This document shows positions 23,085 to 34,300 of a stretch of DNA of 64,000 nucleotides, in pieces. Both the position numbers and the translations under genes were made by a program. Numbering within the stretch: position 1 is the stretch's first letter; every line of letters starts with the position of its first letter. This DNA comes from Blattamonas nauphoetae (lineage: Eukaryota > Preaxostyla > Oxymonadida), in the NCBI GenBank assembly GCA_033064195.1, contig JARBJD010000106.1, positions 157,729-221,728 on the forward strand, written 5' to 3'. The notes under the pieces were generated by a model. The model ran no database searches, was not told the origin of the DNA, and was given only the letters and a program-made list of their open reading frames with translations.

Positions 23085-23525
23085 CTATAGCGTATCGTCG
23101 TTGCTTCTGCGTTCATCTCGTGTTGCGCAGCGTCGTTGTCACCTCGTCCATCTCGCGTTGCGCAGCGTCGTTGTCACCTCGTCCATCTCACGTTGCGCAG
23201 CGTCGTTGTCACCTCATCCATCTCGTGTTGCGCAGCGTCGTTGTCACCTCGTCCATCTCGCGTTGCGCAGCGTCGTTGTCACCTCATCCATCTCGTGTTG
23301 CGCAGCGTCGTTGTCACCTCCTCCATCTCGTGTTGCGCAGCGTCGTTGTCACCTCGTCCATCTCACGTTGCGCAGCGTCGTTGTCACCTCGTCCATTTCG
23401 TGTTGCGCAGCGTCGTTGTCACCTCGTCCATCTCGTGTTGCGCAGCGTCGTTGTCACCTCGTCCATCTCGTTTTGCGCAGCGTCGTTGTCACCTCGTCCA
23501 TTTCCTGTTTCGCGTCGTCGCTGTT
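23085..23525. repeat. 35-bp minisatellite inside the hAT element, about 12 copies
   Basis: The unit, GTTGCGCAGCGTCGTTGTCA followed by CCTCGTCCATCTCGT, repeats with period 35 and contains the palindrome TTGCGCAG. All three plus-strand frames remain open across the array because the unit lacks stops; the resulting VVVTSSISRCAASLS-type peptides are artefacts. Confidence 0.92.
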
Positions 23526-23849
23526 TCACCTTCCGTCTCTTGGTATGTACTGATGTCTTTGCTCACGTCAACGATCATTGAGCGCGAGATGATTTGGATG
23601 AAACGGGACTCTCGAAGTTGACACAATCGACATCAAACCATAATTCATAATTTCTTGACCTTCTGACATGATCAGCGTTTTGGAAGAAGTATCATCGTTG
23701 AATGAACATTTTCTGACAATAATTTAGGAAAAAGTCCCCGGAAACGATAAGATCACTCACCATCAGGAGAAGGCAAGAAAACATGGGCCAAAACGAGTCA
23801 GTCCGAAAATCTGGAGTCAGGTGACTGGTGCCCATGCCTAGTTTTCTCC

Positions 23850-25794
23850 TTTGAACATGATTTGATTTAAAAGTTACTATGTGGGACAATATTTTCGTGA
23901 TCGTCCAAAAGTTCGAGCACCTCTTTTTGATAAAATGCCAGAAAGGACTGTAATTTTACCGTTTTCTTCATAATGTCGTGTTCAATAGACAGAAAATAGC
24001 GGGAAAATCTTAACTTTTCGATGTTCACCATTTCCTTGTCTCTGAAGAAAAATAGTTGGGTCGATCATCGGTTGATAAAAAAAAGAGAAGGAAAAAGAAC
24101 ACATTTCCGTAAGAAAATCCGTTGATAATGGTTAACGTGTGAAATGCAAATGTCAAAGGAATGGTCCTTTAGTTTTGTGGTGAGTGACGGTGGGAGCGAG
24201 GAAAAGTTCGAGATAACACGAAGAACGAAGTAAACTCGCTGGTTGGAAGGATGGTCCGAAGAGGTAGTTGAAAGAAGAGTATATCTTCGACCAGTGAGGT
24301 GATCATGTCGTGAGGCTGTCAGAAAGGCGTAGTTGAAGATGGGTGGAATTGGAATTGGATCGAGATCGTGAAAGGGAGAAGGATCGATATTCTCGCTTCA
24401 TGGAGGTATTCATCAGTTGATTTTGTTGTCGCTGTAAGTGACTGAAGGGGTGTGATGAGAAGAGAGGAGTGTCACACAGCTATAATCCTTGTCGATGTTT
24501 TGATCATCTAATGGCGGGACGATGTTCGTGAGGCTTCTCGTGTGGAAGTATATTTGCTTCATCATCATATGCCTCGCTTCCTTCTTCATCTTTTTACCCT
24601 TTGTCTGATTTCTCTGCCATTGACCGTCTTCCTATTGCGTCGGACTTGATTCTTTGCCCTTCTTTCTTCATTTGTTCGTTTTGTTCGCGGGTACATTTTT
24701 CTTCATCCTCTTTCTTTTTTCGCTTCTTCAATTCTTGTCTTTCCCCCTTCTCATCGTTTCAACTCAATGGTTGCATTCCTGTAATTTTCTGGTTCTTCTA
24801 TTTCTTCTTGTATTCTTCCTTTCGTACTTCCTTTGTCGCTCCTGCCCCACTTTTATAGTAACTTTCATAGCCTTTTTCCTTCTTCTTAGCGTCATATTTC
24901 TGTGAGACAGAAAGTGGGCTGCTCTTCGCTCTTGGCTTTGTCTTTGTGTCCCTGGTCCTCTCCCTGCTGTTGTTTCTATCTGAGTTCAGATCGTTTTCTA
25001 ATATCTTTCTCTTTTCATGCATTTTCTGCAAGATTGTTAGAAAACTCTGTGATTGTAGCTGGAACAGTACGGTGCTGCATGGATTCCTCCCATGGGAGGG
25101 GGGTTTGAATACCTTTGATTGGTGCGGACGAAGTTCGTGCCGGAAACCTGAAGATCCGCGAGGGAAACAATGCAGATGTTTGACGAGCGGTTTGATCGAC
25201 TATTTACTGGATGAAGAGCAATCAATCAACAGCTCTTCCTTCGTTTTTGAAAATCCTTGACAATAATTATATTGTGAGATGAGTATGGAGTTTAACAACA
25301 CAAGATGAATGAAGAATAACACTGGTCCCAATCACGTCATCGGTTTTTTCTGGTTCTGGGGCTGTGTTTGATGCATTCACGACTTTTTCGCGTTTGAACA
25401 TCAAATCAAAGATGGTCAGGACATGTGAGTATCCTTCACTGTGGAAGAGTGTCGACGTTGGCGATCAAACGATGAATGAAGGAAAGCGAAGATCGACGGA
25501 TCAGTTTCCGAAGCGTGAATCACAATCGGTGACGTGCAATGGCGAAGGCCAAACAACGTCCTCTGTACCTTCCTTGGAGGAGAGGCTGACGAAAAATGCC
25601 GAGCCTGTCGAGGAACTGTCTGTGTAGGGGGTGAGAGCGAGGTCACATTTTGCTGTGTTGGGGAAATGGAGCGACTTTGTGATTGCTTCCCGAATGCCGT
25701 GAAATCGGAGAAGACAGGAAGAGGATTCTTTATTCTCCGATAGTGGTTCCGATGCTTCTTGTGCTGGGCGGAGGATTGGTTGTTCGATATCGTA
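23850..25794. other. eroded sequence; charged-protein remnant on minus strand
   Basis: A Lys/Glu/Arg-rich minus frame (25031-24798, MQKMHEKRKILEND) continues as broken charged frames to about 24550, possibly the tail of a decayed coiled-coil gene. A diverged single end of MITE family M (ATGTGGGACAAT...CAAAAGTTCGAG) lies at about 23880-23925. No other signal was identified. Confidence 0.4.
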
Positions 25795-25885
25795 TTTTTC
25801 AAACAACAAGGCTCGTCTCCCAGTCTGTGTGAGATGGTCTGACCGACCCGATATAAAGATAGTATGGGTGGTCAAAGCAAACCAA
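25795..25885 (+). repeat. SINE-like repeat S, copy 1
   Basis: It shares GGCTCGTCTCCCAGTCTGTG, TGAGATGGTCTGACCGACCC and GATATAAAGATAGTATGGGT with the inverse copy at 34195-34265. The sequence CAAACAACAAGGCTCGTCTC at its left reappears inverted at 26012-26037. Confidence 0.7.
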
Positions 25886-26011
25886 CAACATGAGTTCAAA
25901 GTATTCAAACAAATGTGAATTACGAGCACCAATTGCTCCTTCATCCGTCTCCGGGCTTTCGCACGCGGAGACGTTTCGCGCTTCGCCGAAGTGTGGCAGC
26001 AGCGCAGTCGA

Positions 26012-26100
26012 CTGGGAGACGAGCCTTGTTGTTTGAAAGGCTTTCCCTCTGGTCAAGCCAAACACAACTGGGCTCGTCTCCCAGTCTGTGTGAGACTTTA
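26012..26100. repeat. SINE-like repeat S, copies 2 and 3 (partial)
   Basis: An inverted partial copy (26012-26037) abuts a forward partial copy (26040-26095). The forward part includes TGGTCAAGCCA, which resembles a pol III A box, and ACTGGGCTCGTCTCCCAGT, a 6-bp stem with a 7-nt loop like a tRNA T-arm and B box. Confidence 0.6.
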
Positions 26101-26126
26101 AGAGACCCAGTTGTGAACGGCTGAGG

Positions 26127-26945
26127 GGATCCAGACGAAGAGCAGTGCGGTGTCTCAAGCCGAAGCGGGACTCGCAACACATTCTCCTCCATCTCCTCTC
26201 TCTCTCCCTCGAAACCAAGACGAGGAGCAGTGCGGTGTCTCAAGCCGAAGCGGGACTCGCAACACATTCTCCTCCATCTCCTCTCTCTCTCCCTCGAAAC
26301 CAAGACGAGGAGCAGTGCGGTGTCTCAAGCCGAAGCGGGACTCGCAACACATTCTCCTCCATCTCCTCTCTCTCTCCCTCGAAACCAAGACGAGGAGCAG
26401 TGCGGTGTCTCAAGCCGAAGCGGGACTCGCAACACATTCTCCTCCATCTCCTCTCTCCCTCGAAACCAAGACGAGGAGCAGTGCGGTGTCTCAAGCCGAA
26501 GCGGGACTCGCAACACATTCTCCTCCATCTCCTCTCTCTCTCCCTCGAAACCAAGACGAGGAGCAGTGCGGTGTCTCAAGCCGAAGCGGGACTCGCAACA
26601 CATTCTCCTCCATCTCCTCTCTCTCTCCCTCGAAACCAAGACGAGGAGCAGTGCGGTGTCTCAAGCCGAAGCGGGACTCGCAACACATTCTCCTCCATCT
26701 CCTCTCTCTCTCCCTCGAAACCAAGACGAGGAGCAGTGCGGTGTCTCAAGCCGAAGCGGGACTCGCAACACATTCTCCTCCATCTCCTCTCTCTCCCTCG
26801 AAACCAAGACGAGGAGCAGTGCGGTGTCTCAAGCCGAAGCGGGACTCGCAACACATTCTCCTCCATCTCCTCTCTCTCTCCCTCGAAACCAAGACGAGGA
26901 GCAGTGCGGTGTCTCAAGCCGAAGCGGGATTCGCAACACATTCTC
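26127..26945. repeat. 85-bp minisatellite, ten copies
   Basis: The unit starts GACGAGGAGCAGTGCGGTGT and ends with a TCTC run and CCTCGAAACCAA. Copy length is 79-85 bp, varying mainly by the number of TC dinucleotides. The last copy differs by one base (GGGATTCG) and runs into unique sequence. Open frames in both orientations are products of the repeat. Confidence 0.95.
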
Positions 26946-27667
26946 CTCCTTAGTCATCCTCCTCCTCTCCTTCTTCTCCCTCATCTTGTTCCTCTTCTTT
27001 CTTTCTGTCCCTTTCCAATTCCTATTCTAATTCCTATCTCTCTCCTGCACTAATTCTGCACATTCTAATATCTTTGTCCAAGCACTTTCCTTTCTTGGAT
27101 TATGTCCAAAAATTGCAATATGCTGTTCTTCTTTGAGGGATATCCTCAGCTGTTCAGAGTAGTCACATTCAGGACCGTGACTCGCGACGGGTACTTTCCC
27201 AGAGCGACTGCCACCCAGTTCTTCGCGGAGACGATCCTTTTCTTCGCTTGAATATTGGCTGCGAGTATCTTGTCCCTTCACATCCTCTCTCCCATTCATG
27301 ATGATAACCTGTCTTGATTCCTTTTCTTCCCACGCCCCTTTCTATCACTTTCTCCTCCCTTCAAACTCATCGCTAGACTCTCCTCCTCAGAGATGTTCCC
27401 TCATCCCCTCTCATAATCATCACTCGATCCTTCTCCTCAGAGATTTTCCTTGAATCCCGTCCCTCCTTTCCTTCTCCGAGTAAAGTGGATCTATCTGTTC
27501 CACCATGACGTAAGTGAACGATGGAGAGGGTGACAGCCTCATTGGGTTTCCCTTCTCCACATCGCATGTGTTCTTCTTCCATCTGTCCCACTCAAGCTCT
27601 CTCATCCACTTGATCTGAAGGATCCCTTCCTATCCTCATCTCCCCAATGAGCAAGTATTATACTGGC
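26946..27667. other. no gene recognised
   Basis: Pyrimidine-rich plus strand; minus-strand frames (27605-27420, 27299-27027) are charged and lack motifs. Confidence 0.4.
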
Positions 27668-27735
27668 CTGACCGGGGGTGACCGGTCACTTTTTCCCAAA
27701 AAGTACTGACGGTCAGTGACCGAGAGTTTTCGAAA
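27668..27735 (-). repeat. interspersed repeat module A, diverged copy 3
   Basis: The reverse complement shares CACTGACCGTCAGTACTTTT, TGACCGGTCA and GGTCAGGCC with the copies at 10998 and 16134, with more substitutions. Confidence 0.55.
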
Positions 27736-30444
27736 TATGGGTGACAGTTGATCAAAGGACCTTCAAGAAATTATCCTCAAATCGACATATCTCTACTCAT
27801 TGATCCTCTTTGGAAGCTATTCTCTCATAGTTGAACATTTTTTGTGTAAAAATTCTGATTTATATCAAAATTCTTCAGCATTCATTCTGAAAAACAAGTC
27901 AGACAGAGATCGGCCCAGAATCATGTTCATTTTTCTCAGACAACTCATTTGGGTCTGATGAAGCAACATTGTTGGACTCTCTGCTTACCCAATCGTCATT
28001 TCAATACCTATGATTTCGTGAAAGTTCGATTGGCGACAAGCTTGTGCTTGAAAATGCTCGAGGACATTTTCACGCACCAGAAGAGAATGTTGAGGCAGAT
28101 GAGAAGAACCAGCAAGAAAAGAAAGAGAAGAAGCGAAACATGAAACAAATCCGTCCCCGATCGATTCACCCATGATGGACGAAGACGGTGAGAAAAACAA
28201 GCCGAAATTCACCGAAGAAGTACTCAAAGTGATGCTGATTATTGAACGCCAAAAGAAGCCAAAACAATCTGAAATAATCTCTGTTTGTGGTAGTGTGAAA
28301 GGAAGAACAGTAGCGGAGGTGATCGAAGAGACAGTCATCCGATCGAAACATTCGACGAAGAAGACATGGAAGACAAAGACATTGCTGCCCTCAAACTGTT
28401 CTGCCTCTCCCACATCACTCTGGCCATCAACAAAATCTCGAAGCGCGGTCTGAAAGTGTGTGTTGTCCCGCTGATGATAAACAGGTTCTTACGACAGTGG
28501 ATCTGTCTCAAAATCAAGAAAAGACGAGAAAGGGAACATCTGTCTTTGCAACGCCTTTTGTCTTCGTTGATTTTGGAGACTGGAAATGATGGACATAGTC
28601 ACCCAATCAGAGTCTTCGATGCGATCAGCAGAATTTGAGAGATCATCTTTCTTTCGTCACTGGTCTTGCCAAAATGTTCAATCAACCATCAGATATCCTC
28701 ATATTGACCACAAATTTTCACACAAATCTCATCCTTCAATGGAAACAACTCAGAATGTCCAACTTCTCTGTTATATCAACATCGCTTCTCCTGTCTGTCT
28801 CTTTCACGAAACAAATATTGCAGACAGTTCACTTCGCTCATAGACAAGTTTGGTAAACTTTGGTCTTCTTATTCAGTCAGATCTTCTTGAAGCACAGAGT
28901 GTGTAGGATCATTTTCAACCGATCGGCACAGATTCTCCACAAATCGAAGCATAATCAATCACTCCGCACATTCATCATCACGTTATGATGCACTTTCCAA
29001 CAAATTGACAATATCCGTTCGTTCAGACACGGCTCGTTTCATAGCAAGACTAGATTTGCTGCATCACTCATTTACGCTGTTTGATACAGCTGAACAATCA
29101 GTGAACGCGGCGCTGGATTACTGCTTCCGAGTTATACTTGAATATCCTCTGGATAAATCTCCACCATCTGTCAAATTGATCCTTTGCATCTCACCTGAGT
29201 GAAAGTCACAATGAAGCATCTTCCTCCCTCTCAGACAAAGAAAAACACTGAATCAAATACGTCAACAATCTAATTTTTGTTGGTGGAGGAGAAGCACCTG
29301 CAACATGCACACATTCATCCACTAACCTGATCGCTCACCCACGTTCCTTTCCGCCCGATCTCAACGGATTCATCTTGCTTCGTGCATGCTTTTATCGATG
29401 GAGATACTGAGAAGGCAGTTTATATAACAATCAGACAATCTACAAGACCTCTGGACTCAGCCCGATTTCAGCTCCATCTTCTGCGTTCGTAGATCACTGC
29501 CACTGAAACCGATGCGCCCAGGAACAGCGCAAAGGAGAGCGATTGTAGATGAAGATTAAATTGAGGAAATCATACAGCTAGTGAGGGGGTGGAGTCGACT
29601 GGTTCGACATAGCATGGTGCTCGCTCACATCATCATTTCGGACTTGTTGATCGAGTCAGGGAGATGTGCCGTTCAATATTCAATCGTATTCATCCTCATT
29701 GTGTCATGTTGCATTCATGTTGAATTCTGCAAACCCAACTTTGGAAATCATTTGATATCGAGAACTGTGACTGAAGTTATTAATCTGTCTACCCTCTTTT
29801 TGGTATCCTCCCATCCTAGCGGAAGTCATAATGTCAGAATTTTGAGTCAATTCACAATCGAAAGTTGATCGAGCCCTTAGAAGAGAAGCGAGGTGACACT
29901 GACCGAGTCGAAAGGCTCTGTCAGGCCAGTATAGCAAGTATCGCTTCTTCATCTCTCCTATTTGATGCTATCTAAATGCCTATTCGATCTGTTGTGTGCA
30001 CTTCAAAGGATCCCACTTGTCGTCCCCTTTCACATCTATTCCAAGATAATCTCTGAAGATCGCACTAATACACCCTTTCCCCCCAAAGCTGAAGAGCGTG
30101 GTTCAGTGCTGTCCCAAACTGTCCCAGAAGGCCGATCACCGCTTCCACATCTTGAACTGTCGATTCTGGATCGCACTTCGTTGTGGCTGGTTGAGGCAAC
30201 GACAGTGAAGAAGTATTTGACAGCTGAGATCGGCAAGGAGTCTGGCATTCCTTGAATGAAGATGTGCGCGGAACGTGTTTGGTTGTCTCCAACAATCAGC
30301 CAAATCGTCCTTTATGACAGTCGGATTTGTCCAGTTCAGCGCAATGGGCGCGAGTAGCTATCCCTCTCAGAGGGAGATCCCTCCATAATCCTCTGGTCAG
30401 CTTTCCAATCATTTCGCGCCCTTCATTACTTATTTTATCCCTTT
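27736..30444. other. eroded coding-like sequence, family not recognised
   Basis: Plus-strand frames at 28172-28453 and 28366-28638 (MMDEDGEKNKPKFTEEVLKVM; AALKLFCLSHITLAINKISK) have coding-like composition but no nameable motif. They may be pieces of a host gene. A minus-strand frame at 30295-30065 (VEAVIGLLGQFGTALNHALQ) looks like a helical-repeat fragment. No RNA genes or terminal repeats were seen. Confidence 0.35.
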
Positions 30445-31290
30445 CATGATATCCTTCGTTGATTCAGTGTTCTCTGGAAATGAATCGTCTTTCGATTGTT
30501 TTCTCATCCACACTCCCTCCTCCATCACCAGGCATGGGATCCGATCAGACCGATCTCACCCTTTTTCGATCTCACCTCCTGCTTTCTTTCAATTCGCCTC
30601 TAAAAGCTTTTCAAAATACGTTTTTTCACAAATTTCTTTATCAAAACTGAAATGAAGAATCAGAAAGTGAAGTCAAAACAAGCCCATTGATGCTGTTGGA
30701 TTCTCCTGATCGGAGTCTGAATCACAAATTCAAAGAGGATAAACGTGAGTTAAGAGAAGGAAAGGCTCCGATTACACGTTTTTGTTGGAAATGAGTTCAG
30801 CTGGAATGAGTTACGGACTGTTTCAAGTTTTGAACAGGGAAAGACGCGTCATCAAGCCGTTTTCGCGGTAATAAGAGAGAAGGGAAGTCATTAGAGGTGA
30901 AGTGGAATCATTTTGGACATGAAATATTCTAAAATCAGAGAGAAAAAATATGAAAAGTTGGAGAAATAGATACGCTTAAATAGGAGACTGATCTCACCCA
31001 AAAATCTCATCGTGAGATCAAAAGATCTCACGATAAGCTTAAAAGTACTCACGCCTCCCAACCCTGTCCATCACTCCCCCCTCACACACTTTCTCTCCCT
31101 CGTAAGGAAGGGTTCATTCCTCCCTCAGCATAGATCCTTCATGATTCACTTCCTTGCTCCAGTGCTCTTTGGAAATGAACCGCCTTTCACGCATCTTCCC
31201 ATTCACCCCATTCCTTCGACCATCTCTCCAACTCACAATCTCAACTCCCGTCACTTCCACAGTGAACGTTTCCTCGAGATTTAATACTTC
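30445..31290. repeat. old direct duplication (about 30445-30600 and 31135-31290)
   Basis: Both segments share GATTCA, CAGTG-TCT--GGAAATGAA-CG, C-TTTC and CATC--CCCATTC-like blocks in the same order about 690 bp apart. The similarity is partial, so the duplication is old. Ser/Thr-rich plus-strand frames continue to the right. Confidence 0.4.
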
Positions 31291-33234
31291 CCCTGTCAAC
31301 AATTGTATCATTGATGTCTCTGTATCGTCATCCACTTCGATCTTCGTCAAACGGACTGGCTTGTCAGACATCCGAACTCCAACTGATTCAACTTGAACTG
31401 AATTCTCGCGATGTTTTGTTTTCAGCGAAGTCATCTTGTCCCAAAGCTCCAAACTTCATCCGTTGAGCCCGATCAGCTGAGACTGTCGCAAATGGATACA
31501 ACACTTCATCCAACTCTCCAATCCCTCCAGATGATGTTGTTGTCACTTCACGAGTCAGTGTCTTTGAGCTGCGTCTTGTCCAACAAGTGTCAGCGTTAAC
31601 TCCACTCCTTTCTCCAACTCTCCCTATCGTTGAGACAGGATGGTCGATATCGATCGACCGTGCTCTCTCTGGTAAGCTCTTCACTTCTTTAACAATCCCT
31701 GTTTGTCCTTCAACCCATTTCCCATCTGATCCAATCACTCCTGACTCTCTCTGTTTTTCCCTCCTCTCCAACTAATGGGTATGCACAATGTGATTCGATT
31801 GGCCTTCGCCCTGCGTCAAGTCTTCGTGAGATCGCGATGTTGTCGATTCGCGGGTCAGTGATTCTTTCGCTGTCTCTTGTCTATCCAAGGTCAGCGAGTA
31901 TCCCTTCACTCTAAAAACCTTCGATTCTCTCCAGTCTCCCTCTGAGTATTTGCTGAACTCCTCGTCCAACAGCGATCACTCTTGGAACGATACTAAAGGT
32001 ACCCCTCATCACAGTCTGTTCTGTCCTAACGAACAGTGACTTCTGTGCTACTTTCCTCCCATGAGCCCGAGGTTGAGTCTGTTGCCCTGTCAGTCATCAA
32101 CACTGTGTATTTTTCCTCCTTTGTTGGGCTGGCAATAAACCTCTTGGTGAACCAACGAGGTCGAAAAATTGTACCGGTTGCTCCTCTTCGTCTCTCCCGT
32201 CCTTATCCCTCTCGTTCTCGTCGTGTCTCGTTTCGGTGCGTTCTCTCTCGAGACGAGTGCTGGATGTGCGCTTTGTTGTTCTGACTGTTCCGGAGGATCA
32301 AGCATCGATTCTGCTCTCTCCTTGAACAAAGAACACCGTGATGGGTATTCCTCCACCGACAACCGTCTATCGTGACAACTCCACACGAATTCTATGTCGG
32401 TGAAGATCCCAGCTGCTTCCTTCCGAAGAGCGCTGGAAGGTGAGGACAGCTACTTGGAGTCGTATGACATCCGACAGATCACCTTTCTTCAATATCGAAG
32501 TGGTCAGTATTTCTGATTGTCAACCAGACTTGTCTAGTTGAATGGATGCCGCTGGTGATACAGACCATGGTCCTCATTCCCATTGAGAGGTGCTGTCTCC
32601 GTATCCGGCTATCTGACCCGTGTATGGCCAAGTCTTGTTCAGATCCAATCTTCCGTGAGTTGTTCCTGTTAGTTCTGGCCTCCCAGCTGAAATTATGCAA
32701 CTTGAAACTTAATCAGGCCGAAAGTGATGATGTCCAATGTGATCGCTTCCGAAAGGGGAATCAAAGTTCCCGGTCTTGTTCTTCCAATCTTGTTTATCCC
32801 TGTGTCGTCCGAGTGAGAACATTTGTCGAATTGTGAAGTGCGATTCGTTTGTTCGACCGTCCGCCCTGGTGTTGTCCCTTTCGAGGATACACTTCCTTTC
32901 CTCCCTTTCGCTCATCGAGCGAGTCTATTCTATTCTTCTTCCTACTTCATGTGTCTTATCTCGTCTTTTTTCTCTGAATCCTCCCTCTTTGCTGTCGCTA
33001 GGGGTGGGGTAGGCGTTGGCTACTCAGTCACTTGCTCTGGTGAGTGAGGTGCTCCATAATTTGAGTTCGGTGATTCTGACAAATTGAACTAGCTTTCTTG
33101 TTGCACTACCAGGATGACGGCCTCGGTAAGCATCCGGAAGATTGAATAATTGGTGGAGTCTGACGGGTGCCCTTGGATGATGATTAGAGAATATTCTCTT
33201 GCTTAGAAGTGTCAATATTATCGAACCGAGCTGG
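31291..33234. other. no gene assigned; Ser/Thr-rich frames
   Basis: Several plus-strand frames are rich in Ser, Thr, Val and Asp (for example CIIDVSVSSSTSIFVKRTGL), a composition seen in surface-type beta proteins, but breaks are frequent and no family motif is present. Confidence 0.35.
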
Positions 33235-33470
33235 TAAAATGTGGGTGAGAATTTTTGATGTCATAAAAAAGTTCGATTTCTTATTTTGGAATCTCGTCTC
33301 TTCACACCGCAGAGATAGTCATTGTCCATTCTCAATAATTCGTTGGAGACACCATTCAACATCCTTCTCGTGTAACCAAACCAGATACTGGCACGAGGGA
33401 CTAGCCTCGTTTTTTGATTCGAGTCCTCGAACTTTTTTGTGATGTCAAAAAATCTGATCCATGTGGTTAA
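33235..33470. repeat. MITE family M, copy 2 (about 236 bp)
   Basis: The left end TAAAATGTGGGTGAGAAT...TGATGTCATAAAAAAGTTCG is mirrored on the right by an inverted TAACCACATGGATCAG...TGACATCACAAAAAAGTTCG. It has the same terminal block as the copy at 19067-19299, but a different centre. Confidence 0.7.
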
Positions 33471-34189
33471 CTCTTCATTGCATTAGTACTCTTGCTTGTT
33501 GAAGTCGTCGATAGATTCGCTTCAGAATTCTTCTAAAGTCCGCAATACTGTCTTTCTGGTTCCGTTAAGATGATCTCATCCTTTGGTTGGCTTTAGAGCT
33601 GCTGGAAATAACATCTTCCAACGTTTAACTGGGACTGTTGACTGGTCTGAGTTTTGGACGTTGTGAAGATTGGTGTAGAGATCTTAATTTGTCGATATCG
33701 ACACTGGTCTGTTGATCCTGTCCTTTGATGGGAGATCTGATCTCCTCGTCGTCGCGAACGCATTCATGAATAGTCGATGTTGAGGGCATGTGTCTTCTCT
33801 TCGGATTTCTGTGAAGACCGATATGAAGTGGTATCTGACCGTAATCACAGCTCATCAATCAATCTTCTATAACATGATTGAGTCTTGAGCTTATTGCTTC
33901 GCTTGTTGAGACTAAAATCTATTGCCTTCAACGTTCGTCAGTGTTTTCTAACAATTCCAAATATAGGCATTGTGATGTGGTAGCGCCCTCCTGCTGATAA
34001 CAATGTGTCATATCTCTGGTCCGAGACGCAGTATAGTTGTCAATCGGCGAATGATTTGAAGATTTGATTCGAATTGTTGAATAGGGGAATTCATATGACT
34101 TTCTCCTGTATCAACAAGGTTATTTTTTAGGCATTTAGGAAAAATAGCTTTGTGATTCGCGACGACAATGTTTGAGAATGTTGTTGTAA
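33471..34189. other. no gene recognised
   Basis: AT-rich in its right part. A minus-strand frame (33858-33625) has no motif. Confidence 0.45.
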
Positions 34190-34300
34190 CGTTTGATCTT
34201 GACCACCCATACTATCTTTATATCGGGTCGGTCAGACCATCTCACACAGACTGGGAGACGAGCCCAGTTGTGTTTGGCTTGACCAGAGGGAAAGCCTTGG
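34190..34300 (-). repeat. SINE-like repeat S, copy 4 (fullest)
   Basis: The reverse complement reads GGCTTTCCCTCTGGTCAAGC, CAAACACAACTGGGCTCGTC, TCCCAGTCTGTGTGAGATGG and on to GTATGGGTGGTCAAG, so it joins the pieces seen separately at 25795 and 26040. It contains A-box-like and B-box/T-arm-like segments. The right boundary is not defined. Confidence 0.65.

Larger units (their letters stand above)
19401..23840 (+). mobile_element. hAT transposon, 4440 bp, apparently intact
   Basis: The inverted termini TAGGCATGGGCGCCAG (left) and TAGGCATGGGCACCAG (read inward from the right) are bounded by a perfect 8-bp target duplication GTTTTCTC (19393-19400 and 23841-23848). Subterminal GAGTCA/TGACTC repeats are dense at both ends (19430-19485, 19720-19740, 23795-23825). 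The element encodes one long hAT transposase and carries a 35-bp minisatellite in its right part. The perfect duplication and open gene argue for recent mobility. Confidence 0.93.

Noticed and set aside
23048-23621. Three overlapping plus-strand frames of 150-177 codons
   Set aside because: All three frames are open at once because the 35-bp unit lacks stops; this is repeat, not gene.
26145-27053. Frames of up to 302 codons on both strands
   Set aside because: Products of the 85-bp minisatellite; the same peptide recurs in shifted frames.
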